A stretch of 64,000 nucleotides of DNA, from assembly GCA_018398585.1 (NCBI GenBank), contig JAGTTD010000024.1, positions 5,918,071 through 5,982,070 of the forward strand, in the 5' to 3' direction. Under the pieces are notes generated by a model that saw nothing but the letters and a program-made list of their open reading frames with translations, did no database searches and was not told the DNA's origin. Below, piece after piece: positions 46,061-58,099 of this stretch; the first letter of the stretch is position 1, and each line of letters opens with the position of its first letter. The stretch comes from Simmondsia chinensis. Lineage: Eukaryota; Streptophyta; Magnoliopsida; Caryophyllales; Simmondsiaceae. Both the position numbers and the translations under genes were made by a program.

Positions 46061-46659
46061 TTATAAAATATAGAAACATGAATACTTGTCTCAAATTTGT
46101 TTCTATTTTAGAGCATGTTGAAATGGTTATGACCATTTCAAATCCATGTCTAATAGAACTAGATTTTGAGACGGACTTATTAGTCTCAAAAGTACTTAAT
46201 TTAAAATGGATAAGTTTGTCTCAATCCACCTATACATAATTGAGCGTTTGGACATATTTGACCATTTCAAATTAGAGACAACTTTTCTATTGCAAATTCG
46301 TCAGTAATTGAAACAACTTGAACATAGTTTGATCTGTTTCAAAATCTTGTAGACATTGAAATGAATTTACCATCACAAAACCGCTTCAAATCAATTTTAA
46401 AAGCAATATTTTTGCCTTTACGCCTTGACTTAAGCACTCTTTTTTTTTTTTGGTTATGTAAGTAACAAATGATAGTTCTTTCCAAGAGCGGAAAAAAAAA
46501 AAAAAACAAAACAAAACAAAACCAAGCTATCAAAAGAAAAAATTCTAGAAGTTTTCTTTTAGGATAGAATGACTATCCTATGATATATAATAACTAAACA
46601 ATAGAGCCAAACTACTGTTTTACTACATCATCGAGTTCAATTTGAAATTGGTCAAGAAT
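46061..46659. other. AT-rich spacer, no gene recognised
   Basis: Contains scattered GAGACGGACTTATTAGTCTC-like pieces reminiscent of the CACTA subterminal motif. No boundary can be drawn. Confidence 0.45.
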
Positions 46660-46664
46660 CAAAA

Positions 46665-47087
46665 TGATGCAGCCTCGCCTTCATACTTGGCGGCTAACAT
46701 GGCGGATGGGTCTTGGCGAGATGGGCAGCTTGGAGGGTTGGGTGAAGGCGCGCGATAGGGTGTGATCGGGCATTAGGAGTTTAACACGTTTAACGATAAA
46801 AAGGAAAGCTTAGTAAAAATTAGTAGATTTTATTATTTATCTCTTTTTATTTTTAGTCTTTTATTCTAGGTTAATTTGCTCCTCTATTTAGGGAAGAGGA
46901 AGACTATGGTTTTAGCACTGAATTTTCATAGATTTTATTTCTTTATGATGTTTCTTTTCTTATTCTCGGGTTTTGAGGATCAAGAGTAGGACTATTTCCC
47001 TTTCTTTCTTAATTATTTTAGCAATAAGAATTTAGAGGAAGACTATTGAATCTTCCGTCCCGAATTTTTTCCTTTTGCACTACATTA
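46665..47087 (+). repeat. 5' LTR of G2
   Basis: 423 bases aligning with 56475-56894. TAGTATCAGAGCT, a one-base variant of the tRNA-Met primer site, follows 2 bases after its end (47090-47102). Confidence 0.9.
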
Positions 47088-47118
47088 GTTAGTATCAGAG
47101 CTCAAAACCTTTTATGAG

Positions 47119-48361
47119 ATGGCCCGTGGGTGACAAACGTCCACCGCCGTCGGAGATATTTATTATTGAGGCTAGAAACATTAGAATGATAGGCGATTCA
47201 AGGCGGTAGAAGAGACATTCCAACGAATTGAGCTATGTTTGGTGCAATTGGGTGTGAATCTTAACCAAACTATGGCTCAGCCTCAACAACCACTAAGGTG
47301 GAAGAAGAGGAGGAATTGGAAGACAGCTTCCACAGTCCTTTGCCAAAGATTGACAATTAGGGATGGAAAGTTAGAAGGACTCGACCAAGTTCTGGCATTT
47401 TCGATTACTCGAAAGATAGAAGGTGGGAATCAAGGCTTTCGATTGGAATTCTGGTGTTCATTGGCGGAAGACAACCAGAGGACATCTAGGATTAGATGGC
47501 CGTAGTAGAAGAAGTGCTTTAATTTAAGGAAGTTCTGGAGCACAAGCAGGCACCACTGGTAGCTACTCGGTTGAGGGATAGAGCCACCACATGGTGGCTA
47601 CAGCTAAAGCATACCTGGCTTAAACAGAGTAAATCGAAGATCAAAACATGGGAAAAGCTAAGGAAGCATACGCGGAATGCCTTCCTTCCCCACAATCATG
47701 CCAAAGTGATGTACCAGCGCCTATATAACTTGGGTCAAGGTTCTCCATTAGTGGAAGAATACACGGCATGATTCTACTCCGTCGCCAGGAATGACTTGAT
47801 AGAATCGGAAGAGCAATTGGCGGATTGAAGGAACCAATTCAAGATGTGTTAAATATCTTTAACATTGTTTCGGTTTTTGAAGCAAGTCAAAGGGTATTGA
47901 ACATCGAGAAGCAACAGAAGCATTTTCATGTTGGTTGTACGTGGAACTCCCAAAACAGCGGGCGTGATCAGGTACGATTACCAATCAACTCGGCTGTACG
48001 GTGTAAACCGGTTGTCTCCAACCTAGGTAAACTGAGTAACCAGAACTTGGCGGGTAGTTCAAAATCCGCTATTATAAGTGTGGAGAGATGGATCACCATG
48101 CCACTGGGCGTCGGAGAGGTGATAAACCTAGTAAAGGTTATACATCGAGGGTTTTCGTTCTAAGGATGGCGAGATAGTTGAGGAGGAGGCTCAAGATGAG
48201 TTGGTGCCGAATGACGAAGAAGAAGTTACGGGTGATGAGGGCCGCCTAGTAGTGGTTAGGCGAGTTTGCTTTATGCCTAGGGAAGCAGAAGGGGATGGTT
48301 GGCTTAGAAACACCATCTTCTAAATGTCATGTATGATTGGCAAAAGAATATGCCACTTAGT
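47119..48361 (+). pseudogene. G2 gag
   Basis: Starts ATGGCCCGT (MAR) like the gag of G3, but the fifth codon is TGA. The retrotransposon gag core is readable at 47571-47960: ATTWWLQLKHTWL, TWEKLRKHTRNAFLPHNH and YQRLYNLGQGSPLVEEYTA. It then has a stop and a frameshift and continues LKEPIQDVLNIFNI. A degraded zinc knuckle (YKCGEMDHHATG) lies at about 48072. The last readable piece, ICHLVI, is interrupted by G3 just before the protease Asp. Confidence 0.82.
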
Positions 48362-48366
48362 TATTA

Positions 48367-48768
48367 TGATGTAGCCCTGCGTTAGGGCTTGGCGGCACTG
48401 TCTTGGCGCAAAGGTCTTGGAGGACGTGGAAGGCAGGGACGGCGGAGGCAGAGTTTGAGTAGGATTAGTTCAAGTCTAATTTGAGTTTAAGTAGGATTAG
48501 TTTAGATTTAAAATTCAGATTCCATTTTTTATTTATTGTATTGAATTTGATTCAATCTAGGATTAGCCCCTTTATATATACATTGAAAAATCTAGGGTTT
48601 TATTAGTTCATAAATTTTTAGATTAATTTCCCTTTTAGAGCCTCTTTCTCAGGTTGTGAGATTAGACTGTTGTTTTTCCCATGTTTGTTTTATTAGATAT
48701 AAATAAAATTAAGGGAAGGCCGTTGAACCTTCCCGTTCCCCTAAATTTTCCACTTACGCACTGCATCA
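48367..48768 (+). repeat. 5' LTR of G3
   Basis: 402 bases. The 3' copy is 370 bases because of small deletions near its left third. Both contain TATATATACA about 30 bases before AATCTAGGGTTT, a plausible TATA region (about 48573-48600). Confidence 0.9.
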
Positions 48769-48770
48769 GT

Positions 48771-48784
48771 TGGTATCAGAGCTC
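48771..48784 (+). promoter_or_regulatory. primer-binding site of G3 (initiator tRNA-Met)
   Basis: TGGTATCAGAGCTC two bases after the LTR end. Confidence 0.9.
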
Positions 48785-48800
48785 AGAATGGTTTCTGAGA

Positions 48801-50397
48801 TGGCCCGTCGTCGACAAAGGAACGCAGGAATTAAGGACATTTACGAGCGGGACTCTAAAGGCAGACCAGGCGGAAGTTTGAGGAGTTGGAGGAGAAATTC
48901 GGGTGAATCGAGCGTTGCTGGATTCAGCTGGGGGCAAATCCTGATCTTGAACCGAGAACCCATCGCCAACCCCCATTAACACCGCGGGTGAGAGTTTTCA
49001 GATTCCTTTCCCGGATGCTGAGCTCCCGGACCCAAGGTAAAGGAGAACTCAGTCTTTTATCGAAGAAGCCAATGATTATGAAGATCGGAGGTGGGAAACT
49101 GACCTCCTGATTAAAATTTCAGAGTTTAATGGTGGAGGATGCCTGGAGGATTTCTTAGATTGGCTCGTAGCCATTAAGGAGATTCTGGAGTTCAGGGAGG
49201 TGCCGGAAACAAAGCAGTAGCCTCTTGTCGCTACTCAGTTACGGGGTAGGGTAGCCGCCTGGTGGACATAGCTGAAACAAATTCGGATGCGCCAAGGAAA
49301 GGCCAAGATAGGCTCTTAGGAGAAAATGAAGAAGCATATGCGAGGCACCTTCTTGCCTAACAACCACGCTAGAATGATGTACCAGCGCCTTCAAGGATTG
49401 TGACAGGGTTTGAAGTCTGTGGAGGAATACACGGCTGAGTTCTATTCGTTAATCGTCGGGAATGACTTGGCGGAGAACGGAGAATAATTGGTGGATCGAT
49501 GCATAAGTGGGTTGAGGGAGCCAATACAAGAGGTTTTGAATATGTTTGACATCTTCACCAACTTTGAAGCAAATCAGAGGGCCGTGAATGTTGAATGCCA
49601 GCAAAGGTGTCGCCAAATTTGCAGCACCTGGGGATCGCAGGTTGACGGAAGAGACAACGCAAGGGCTGCGCCTACGCAGGCCACACTGAAATAGGCCTCC
49701 AATCACCAATGCTGGTAAACCTAATGCACAAGACTTGGCGGGAACATTGAGGACTCGTTGCTTCAAGTGTACAAAAGTATGGCACCGAGCTGCTGAGTGC
49801 CGCAAGGGTGACCGGACTAGAAAGGTCCTTTATATAGAGAAGCTCCATGACGAAGTTGGCGTGATCGTGGAGGATGAGAACCAAGAAGACTTTGCGGGTC
49901 AGGAAGAGGATGCCATAGCAGGTGATGAAGGGCATCTGTTGGTGATTAGGCGAGCCTGTTTCACGCCTACAAAAGAGCAGGGGGATGGTTGGCTACGAAA
50001 CAGCAATTTCCAGGCCACATGTACCATTACCGGTAGGGTGTGCCGCGTGGTCATTGACTCAGATAGCTGTGAGAATGTTGTATCGGAAGAAGCTGTCACC
50101 AAGCTGGGATTGAAAACGGAAGCTCATCCTAGCCCCTACAAGTTGTCTTGGCTTAAGAAAGGAAATCAGGTGACCGTCTTGAAACGTTGCTTGGTTAATT
50201 TTTCGGTGGGGACAAGGTACAAAGACTGGGTGTGGTGTGACGTCGTCACCATGGATGCTTGTCATTTGCTATTGGGGCGCCCAGGTAGTCTGATAGGAGT
50301 GGCGTTCATGACGGGAGGAAAAATACTTATACCTTCAACTTTGAGCGAACCAAGACTATCTTGCTACCCAAGAAGGGAGAGGCACCACAGGCTGTAG
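48801..50397 (+). pseudogene. G3 gag and protease
   Basis: The likely start is MARRRQRN at 48801. The first frame runs out at about 48979. The gag core follows after 49100: EFNGGGCLEDFLDWL, AAWW, MKKHMRGTFLPNNHARMMYQRLQGL and EEYTAEFYSL, with stops at about 49218, 49268 and 49485. 49735-50397 is a clean frame with zinc knuckle CFKCTKVWHRAAEC (CX2CX4HX4C, about 49759-49800) and protease VVIDSDSCENVVS (about 50050). The catalytic triplet is DSD, not DSG, so this protease is probably dead. LLLGRP (about 50268) is the usual protease C-terminal motif. Confidence 0.87.
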
Positions 50398-53000
50398 AAG
50401 CCCAGCATCCGAACATAAAAGGACGAGCCTTGTTTGCCGCCTTTAAGGGACATTCAGCACCGCCTTGATTTGGTGTCAGGTGCCTCCTTACCAAACAGGC
50501 CTCACTATCGAATGAGTCCTTCAGAGCATGAAGAACTGAGACGCCAGGTAGGGGACTTACTTGCCAAGGGTTTTGTCCGTGAGAGTCTGAGTCCATGTGC
50601 CGTGCCTGCTCTGCTCACACCAAAGAAGGATGGAAGTTGACGGATGTGTGTTGACAGTTGAGCAATTAACAAGATCATGGTAAGGTACCGATTCCCCATA
50701 CCGAGGTTGGTTGACTTACTTGATTAACTTCAGAGCTCTTCAATAGTCACGAAGCTAAATCTCAAGAGAGGGTACCATCAGATTCGAATCTCACCTGGAG
50801 ATGAGTGGAAGACTGCCTTCAAAGCAAGAGAAGGGCTTTACAAGTGGCTAGTCATGCCTTTCGGATTGTCCAACACGCCTAGTACCTTCATGAGGTTCAT
50901 GAATCAAGTCCTTTGGCCGTTAATTGGAAGGTTTTTCATTGTCTACTTTGATTATATTCTAATCTATAACCAAGATCGGGTTGAGCACATGAGACACCTC
51001 AAGGAAGTGCTGAATACCTTGAGGGAGCAACATCTATTTGCCGCTCTGAAGAAGTGCGAGTTTGAAGGATCAGGTGACGCTCCTTGGTTTTGTTGTGTCC
51101 AAGGATGGAATCTCAGCTGATGAGGGAAAGATAGCAACCGTCCGCGATTTCCCTCAACCGAAAACGATTGAGGAAGTTCGGAGTTTCCACGGGTTGGCAT
51201 CTTTTTATAGGAGGTTTGTGCCCAATTTCAGCATAGTGATTGCGCCAATCACAAATTGTATGAAGCAGGGTGCTTTCACTTGGACGCCAGAGGCAACTAC
51301 CGCCTTTGCAAAGATAAAGAGGTGGCTCACTATGGCGCCAATGTTAGCCTTGCCGGACTTTCAAAAGACGTTTGAATTGCACATGGACACGTCCAAGGTG
51401 GGAATTGGCGCTGTTCTCAGCCAAGAAGGGAGGCCCATTGCCTACTACAGTGCGAAGCTTGATGGGAGCAAGCTAAACTATTCCACGTATGATGTTGAGT
51501 TCTACGCGGTGGTCCAGGCACCGAAGCATTGGAAGTCTTACCTTTCCAATAGAGAGTTCGTGCTATACACGGACAACGTCGCCCTGAAAAACATCAACAG
51601 TCAAGAGAAGCTCTCAGACCATCACGCCAAGTGGGCAGGGTTCATTCAACTCTTCCACTTTGTGATAAAGCACAAGTCAGGCGCCATGAATAAGGTGGCA
51701 GATGCATTAAGCAGGCGGAGCCTTATCATGACAGAGAGCAAGATGGAGGTCACGGGGTTTGAGCAGTTGGGGAGTCAATAACACGATGAATCCACGTTTG
51801 GGGAGACATGGAGGGAAGCACAGTTAGGGAGTGCTCCCGAATATTCTATTCATGACAGCTATCTGTTCAAGGGTTATTAGTTTTGCATCCCAAACTCAAG
51901 CTGGCAACTTAAGATCATTGAGGAGAAGAAAAATGAGGGACATGTGGGGTGAGACAAGACGTTGCAGCTTGTTACCGCCAAGTACTTTTGGCCTACCATA
52001 TGCAAGGAAGTGGAGAGGTACGTTAAACGATGCCGTGTTTGTCAGGTTTTGAAAGAAGGAGTGACCAACGCTGGCTTATACATGCTGTTACCAATTCCAA
52101 GTCAGCTGTGGACAGACGTCAGCATGGACTTTGTTTTGGGCTTACCAAGAATGACTGGCAGCTTTGACTCCATCTTCGTTGTTGTAGACCATTTCTCCAA
52201 AATGGCACACTTCATCAAGTGCAAGAGACCTGCTGACGCCATACATGTGGCGGGACTCTACTTCCGGGAAGTGTACAAGTTGCATGGACTTCCATCAAGC
52301 ATAGTTTCCGATAGAGATGTCAGGTTCGTAAACCATTTCTGGCAGACATTGTGGACGATGACGAATACATCTCTTGCCTTTAGCATAGTTCACCATCCTT
52401 AAACGGATGGGCAATCCGAGGTCACAAACAGGTTTTTGGGGAATCTTCTCTGGTGTCTTGTTGCTGATAACACCAGGGGATAGGAGATGAAGTTGCACTA
52501 AGCAGACTTCATCCATAACAGTTCCGTTAATAGGAGCACCGGGTTCGCGCCATTCATGGTGGTCTATGGCTTTGTTCCCCGTTCTCCGATGGACTTAACA
52601 CCTACACTGGATTTGACACACCCGCAGGGGAAGGCGGAGGATCTCATCACTTCACCCCGAGACATCCATTAACAAACTAGGGCCCAGTTATTGGAAGCCA
52701 CCGCCATGTACAAGACCGTAAGTGACAAAAAGTGCCGAGCAGTCCAGTTTCAAGTTAGTGAGAAAGTTTGGGCAATTTTGATGCGAAAACGCTTCCCAGC
52801 ATGGGAGTACAGCAAGCTGACAGCCTAGAAGATAGGATCATTGGTAGTACTAGAGAAGGTAAACGATAATGCCTATCACCTACAGCTTCCACCTGGTATG
52901 AGGACCTCTGATGTCTTCAATGTCAAGCACCTTATTCCCTACTTTGGCAAGAATGATCATGTTAACCCTCAAGCGAATTCGAGAGCGAATTATTTCCAAC
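50398..53000 (+). pseudogene. G3 reverse transcriptase, RNase H and integrase
   Basis: RT begins [24 protein letters not shown] and [21 protein letters not shown], with stops at 50638, 50659 and 50725. [32 protein letters not shown] follows. The active site reads YFDY (50948-50959) instead of YxDD. A frameshift at about 51065 leads to a 239-codon frame (51062-51781) with the RT tail and RNase H (ELHMDTS, YTDN, KVADALSRR). Integrase (51962-52402 and on) has [16 protein letters not shown] and, after a TAA, TDGQSEV. The C-terminus ends RTSDVFNVKHLIPYFG (52900-52950). No clear chromodomain is visible after it. Confidence 0.88.
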
Positions 53001-53010
53001 CTGGGGAGGA

Positions 53011-53380
53011 TGATGCATTCCTACGTTAGGGCTTGGCAGCACTGTCTTGGTGCGAAGGTCTTGGCGGACGCAAAAGGCAGGGGCGCAGAGGAGGAGTATG
53101 AGTAGGATTAGTTTAGATTTAAAATTCAGATTTAATTTTTGTATTTATCTTTTAGAATTTGATTCAATTTAGGATTAGCCCCTCTATATATACACAGAGA
53201 AATCTAGGGTTTCATTAGTTCATAAATTTTCAGATTAATTTTCTTTTTAGAGCCTCTTTCTCGGGTTATGAGATTAGAGTGTTGTTTTTCCAATGTTTGT
53301 TTTATTAGAGATTAATAAAATTAAGAGAAGGTCGTTGACCCTTCCCGTTCCACTAAAATTTTCACTTACGCGCTGCATAA
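53011..53380 (+). repeat. 3' LTR of G3
   Basis: Follows CTGGGGAGGA and ends GCGCTGCATAA. The next bases (TATTGATTCTGGG) are G2 protease coding. Confidence 0.9.
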
Positions 53381-56300
53381 TATTGATTCTGGGAGATGTG
53401 AGAACATATCTCAGTGGAAGCAGTCCAGAAGTTAGGGTTGAAGAAGGAGGAACATCCCAACCCCTACAAGTAGTCTTGGCTCAAGAAAGGAAACTAGGTA
53501 ATCATCTCAAAAAGTTGTCTGGTTAATTTTTCTATTGGAGTAAAGTATCAGGATGGAGTATGGTGTGATGTGGTTACCATGGATGCGTGCCACTTGTGCT
53601 TGGACACCCATGGCAATTTGACAGAGAAGCCACCCATGACGGGAGGAGGAATACTTATAGCTTTGTCTTTGAGGGCACAAAGATCGTCTTGTTACCCGAG
53701 AAAGACAAGGCGCCACCTATTTCAGTAGCTGAGAATCCAAATCTCTAAACAATGTTCGCCGAGGAGGTTAGCGAGAATAGGGTGGTGTTCGTGTTTCTTC
53801 GAAAGGAATGTTAGGTGGAACAAGGAAGAGTACCAAGAGAAGTGGAGGACTTGTTGTGAGAGTTTGCTCATGTATTCCCGAAAGAGCTACTAGATACCTA
53901 ATCGCCTTTGAGGGACATCCAACACCGAATTGATTTGATGCCAGGAGCAGCTTGAGGAGAGCTAGGAGCTTAGGTAACCAAGCAGAGGATTTACTTGCCA
54001 AGGGCTTTATTCAAGAGAGTTTGAGTCCATGCAGAGTTCTAGTTCTTTTAACGCCAAAGAAGAATGGTACTTGGCAAATATGCACTGACAGTAGAGCCAT
54101 CAATAAGATCATGGTTCGTTATCGATTTCCTATTCCAAGATTGGATGACTTACTCGATCAGGTACATAACTCGCAAGTGTATAGCATGTTAGACTAGAAG
54201 AGCGAGTACCATCGGATTTGTATAGGACTAGGTGATGAGTGGAAGATTATCTTCAAGACTCGAGAAGGGTTGTACGAGTGGCTTGTGATGCCATCCAGGT
54301 TATCTGAGGTGCCTAGCATGTTTATGAGATTCATGAACCAAGTTCTATGGTCGTTTATTAGAAGGTTTATTGTCGTCTACTTTGATGATATCTTGATCTA
54401 CAGCCGAAACCGAGTTGAGCACTTGAAGCACCTCGGGAGGTGTTGAATATCATGAGAGAGCAGGACTTGTTCGCCACCTTGAAGAAGTGTGAGTTCATGT
54501 AGGACTGAGTGACTTTCCTTGGTTTTTCGTGTCCAAGGATGGAATTGCGGTTGATGAAGGGAAGATAGAGGCAATCCGAAATTGGCCACAATCGAGAATG
54601 ATATTGGAGGTACGTAGCCTCCATGGCTTGGCTTTATTTTATCATAGGTTGGTTCCAAGTTTCAATCCTATCATGGTATCGACTACGAATTGTATGGAAG
54701 GGAATAGCTTCAGCTGGACTCCAAAGGCACTTGATGCCTTCGAAAAAGTGAAGCAGAGATTGACCACGACTCCGATATTAGCCTTACAGGATTTTCATAA
54801 GACTATGGAGTTACACACTGACAGCTCCAAGTTTGTTGGCTTAGAGCTTAGCCAGCAGGGATGACCTATTACTTACTTCAGCGATAAGCTTGACGGAAGT
54901 AAGTTGAACTATTCAACGTATGGTGTTGAGTTCTATCCGGTAGTGAGAGCTTTGAGGCATTAGAAGTCATATCTCGCCAGCAAGGAGTTCGTTTTATACT
55001 CGAATGATGTTGCGTCGAAGTACATCAATAGTCAAGACAAGCTTTCTGACCATCATGCGAAGTGGGCGAGTTACATCCAATTTTTTCACTTTGTGATCAA
55101 GCAAAAGTTCAGGGCTTTGAATAAGGGAATAAGGTTATTGAAGCCTTGAATAGGCATACACTGATCCTAATTGATAGCTAAACTTTAGTACTCGGTTTTG
55201 ATAAGCTTGCGAAATAATGCCAAGACAATCTCGCCTTTGGGGAGATTTGGCGGGAAGCTGAAACCAGGTCAATAACAGGTTACTCGATACATGACAGATT
55301 TCTCTTCAAGGGGAATCCGTGGTATATTCTGGATTCATGTTTAAGACTTAAGATCATACATGAGAAGCACAATGACAGGCACATGGGTCGTGATGAGACG
55401 CTTAAGTTGGTGAGCGCTACTTATATTTGGCCAACGATGAGGAAAGAGGTGGAACGGTAATGTTAAGCGGTGCTGCATTTGCCAAATATAGAAAGGCTGA
55501 GTGACTAATGCGGGTTTGTACTTACCTTTACTGATTTCGAGTTAGCCTTGGGCGAATATTAGTATGGATTTTGTGCTCGGGTTGCCAAGAACGCAGAGAA
55601 TAGATTTTGTGCTCGGCTTGCCAAGAACGCAGAGAGGTTTTGATTCGATTTTCGTTGTTGTGCAACGTTTCTCAAAAATGGCGCAATTCAGAGGTTTCAA
55701 GAAAGCCGCTAACACAGTACATGTAACTCAGTTGTATTTCTGAGAGACGAACAAGTTTTATGGGTTACCAACTAGCATTGTCTTGGGCAGGGACGTGTGG
55801 TTTGCGAAGCACTTTTGGAAAACATTATGGAAGATGGCGATCATCTCTCTTGCCAATTGCATTATTCATCACCCTAAGACGGATGTCCAGACTGAGGTGA
55901 CGAATAGGTCTCTAGGTAACCTTCATCGATGCCTTGTTGCCAAAAACATAAAGGGATTGGATCAAAAGTTGTACCAAGCTGAGTTCAATTACAACAACTC
56001 GATAAACAGGAGCATAGGTTTTATGCCATTCAAAGTTGTCTCCGGTTTTGTCTCTCATTTTCAGATAGACCTTGCTCTAGTACCCGAACTTACTCGTCCT
56101 CATGGCAAGGCGGAGGACTTCATCTCCAACCTTTGGGAGATACAAGAGCATGCTACTTGAGGCAAGCACTAGGAATAAGTAGGCGAGTGACGAATGACGC
56201 GAGCAGTTCACCTATAAATTGGTGACCAAGTATGGGCAATTCTGACTAGAGAATGGTTTCTAGCGCGGGAGTACAACAAGTTGATGGCACGTAAGATTGG

Positions 56301-56474
56301 CCCTTTGTGGATTATTAAGAAAATCAACAATAATGCATACCGTATGCGGCTACCAAGTGGTATGAGGACTTCAGACGTCTTCAATATCAAACACCTCATC
56401 TCTTACTTTGGTGATAATGACCCAAGTGATTCATTAGCGACTTCGACAATGAATTCTCTCCAACTCGGGGAGGA
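53381..56474 (+). pseudogene. G2 protease to integrase
   Basis: Coding restarts at IDSGRCEN, so the G2 protease keeps DSG. After frameshifts RT shows [21 protein letters not shown] (54045), [18 protein letters not shown] with intact YFDD (54379-54390), and a stop after GRC. The RT tail and RNase H lie at 54529-55130 (FVSKDGIAVDEGKIEAI, LHTDSSKF). Integrase 55330-56160 is riddled with stops and contains a 36-base tandem duplication at 55567-55638. 55783-56160 keeps HHPKTDVQTEV and the C-terminal GFMPFKVV. 56281-56460 ends RTSDVFNIKHLISYFG. A purine tract CTCGGGGAGGA precedes the LTR. Confidence 0.86.
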
Positions 56475-56894
56475 TGATGCTGCCGCGCCTTCATACTTGG
56501 CGGGTAACAATGGCGGAGGGGTCTTGGCTAGATGGGCAGGTTGGCAATTAGTTGAAGATGCCCGATAGGGTGTGAACGGGCATTAGGAGTTTAACGAGTT
56601 TAACATCAAATAGGAAAGCTTAGTTTAGATTAGTAGATTTTATTATTTATCTCTTTTTATTTTTAGTTTTTATATAAGGTGAATTAGCTCCTCTACTTAA
56701 GAAAGAGGAAGACTAGGGTTTTAACATTCAATTTTCATAGATTTTATTCCTTTATATGTTTTTTTCTTATTCTAGGATTGTGAGAATCAAGAATAGGACT
56801 ATTTCTCTTTGTTTTTTAATTGTTTTAGCAATAAAAATTAAAGAAAGGCTGTTGAACATTCTGTCCCTAATTTTCTTCCTTCAGCGCTGCATCA
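56475..56894 (+). repeat. 3' LTR of G2
   Basis: 420 bases, TGATGCTGCC to GCGCTGCATCA, then target duplication CAAAA. Confidence 0.9.
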
Positions 56895-56899
56895 CAAAA

Positions 56900-57555
56900 T
56901 CACTCCTTGATGTCCTAACTAATAATGTAGCATGCATTATTGGCAATATTGCATTTCCAAAGTTATTGTATGCTTTAAATCCATAGGGTTGTCACCCTTA
57001 ATGCAGTTGCAAAAGTATCCCATATAAGGACCTAGGAGATATAGCATCATTTATTTCATTAAAAATCATCCAAATTAACCTTAACAAGCCTTAACATAGG
57101 AGAGCTTCATTTGACTTATAATCATTACTTCAAAGGATCAGATACTATATTGTTAACACTTTGGATTTTAAAAAGTATGGTTATCATGACTTGTCCAATC
57201 GGTAGAGAGCAGCAAGAACCTGTCACATAGAGTGTGAATGGTTAACTATTTGGGTAATTTAACGTTGAGGACTCTACATGTAAATCTAATTTAACGTTGT
57301 GAGGGAGAGTAGATGAATATATAAGCCTAGTTTTTTACTCCACTTAAGGCCAATTAATTTTAAGATGGGACAATACTTACGTGGATTTCATGTGTACCAA
57401 CTCCGTGGGTCGAACCCAAAAAACCCAGTAAAGTTTAACATTAAACACATAAACCATTTATTAAGTGATTATGTGATGAGCTACATCTTATACATTAAAT
57501 CAGGACATTAATCCTATACTGATAAAATAAACTTTATTTACTATAAAATTAATGA
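56900..57555. other. AT-rich intergenic DNA, nothing recognised
   Basis: Short frames only. No repeat boundary is visible. Confidence 0.5.
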
Positions 57556-58064
57556 TAAGTTGTTGATGCATTGTATTCTTATATGTTTTATTTTTAATTA
57601 ATGTGACAGTTTAGGCAATTACATGTATGCTTTGATGTGATTTATGTATTAATAGGTTTGAAATCTGCTAGAACGACAGGGACTGAAAAAGCAGTGAAGA
57701 CTTAGTGAAAACAAATGAATTTGGAGATAGTGCAGAGAAACCCAACCACGTCTGAGAAAAAAGACCAACAGGTCAAAATTAGGCCGAGAAAAGTTTCTCC
57801 TCGGGTCTGCAGATTAATTAGCCAAACATTTTGGCAACTGATCAAGCCTAAAAAGATGATAAAAGAAAAGTATCCAAAACCGAATAATATCCGGTTCCAC
57901 TGAAGATACCACTATGATCACATAGATATCTTTGAGAGCTTCGTTTTAACATATAATTTATCTCATAACTTACAAATTAAAAATTTTGTACAGTCAGTCA
58001 GCTGCCTGACATAGGAGATCCATGGATACCACAGGCATAAAAGGTGCTTTTTTTTGCCCGGGCG

Positions 58065-58099
<35 letters not shown>

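Larger units (their letters stand above)
48367..53380 (+). mobile_element. Ty3/gypsy LTR retrotransposon G3, nested in G2
   Basis: LTRs 48367-48768 and 53011-53380 start TGATG and end in GCTGCATMA. Flanks are TATTA (48362-48366) and TATTG (53381-53385), a 4-of-5 duplication, and the uninterrupted G2 sequence would read GTTATTGATTCTGGG. PBS TGGTATCAGAGCTC at 48771 and purine tract CTGGGGAGGA at 53001-53010. The 4.2-kb interior has all gypsy domains with fewer stops than G2. The LTR and gag starts show the same broad family as G2. Confidence 0.92.
46665..56894 (+). mobile_element. Ty3/gypsy LTR retrotransposon G2, split by G3
   Basis: LTRs 46665-47087 and 56475-56894 start TGATGCNGCC and end in CATYA. 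They are flanked by perfect CAAAA (46660-46664 and 56895-56899). Gag, protease, RT, RNase H and integrase occur in gypsy order. The related element G3 (48367-53380) sits inside the protease motif. Many stops make it inactive. The pol sequence and the tRNA-Met primer type suggest a chromovirus-like lineage, which is an inference. Confidence 0.92.
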
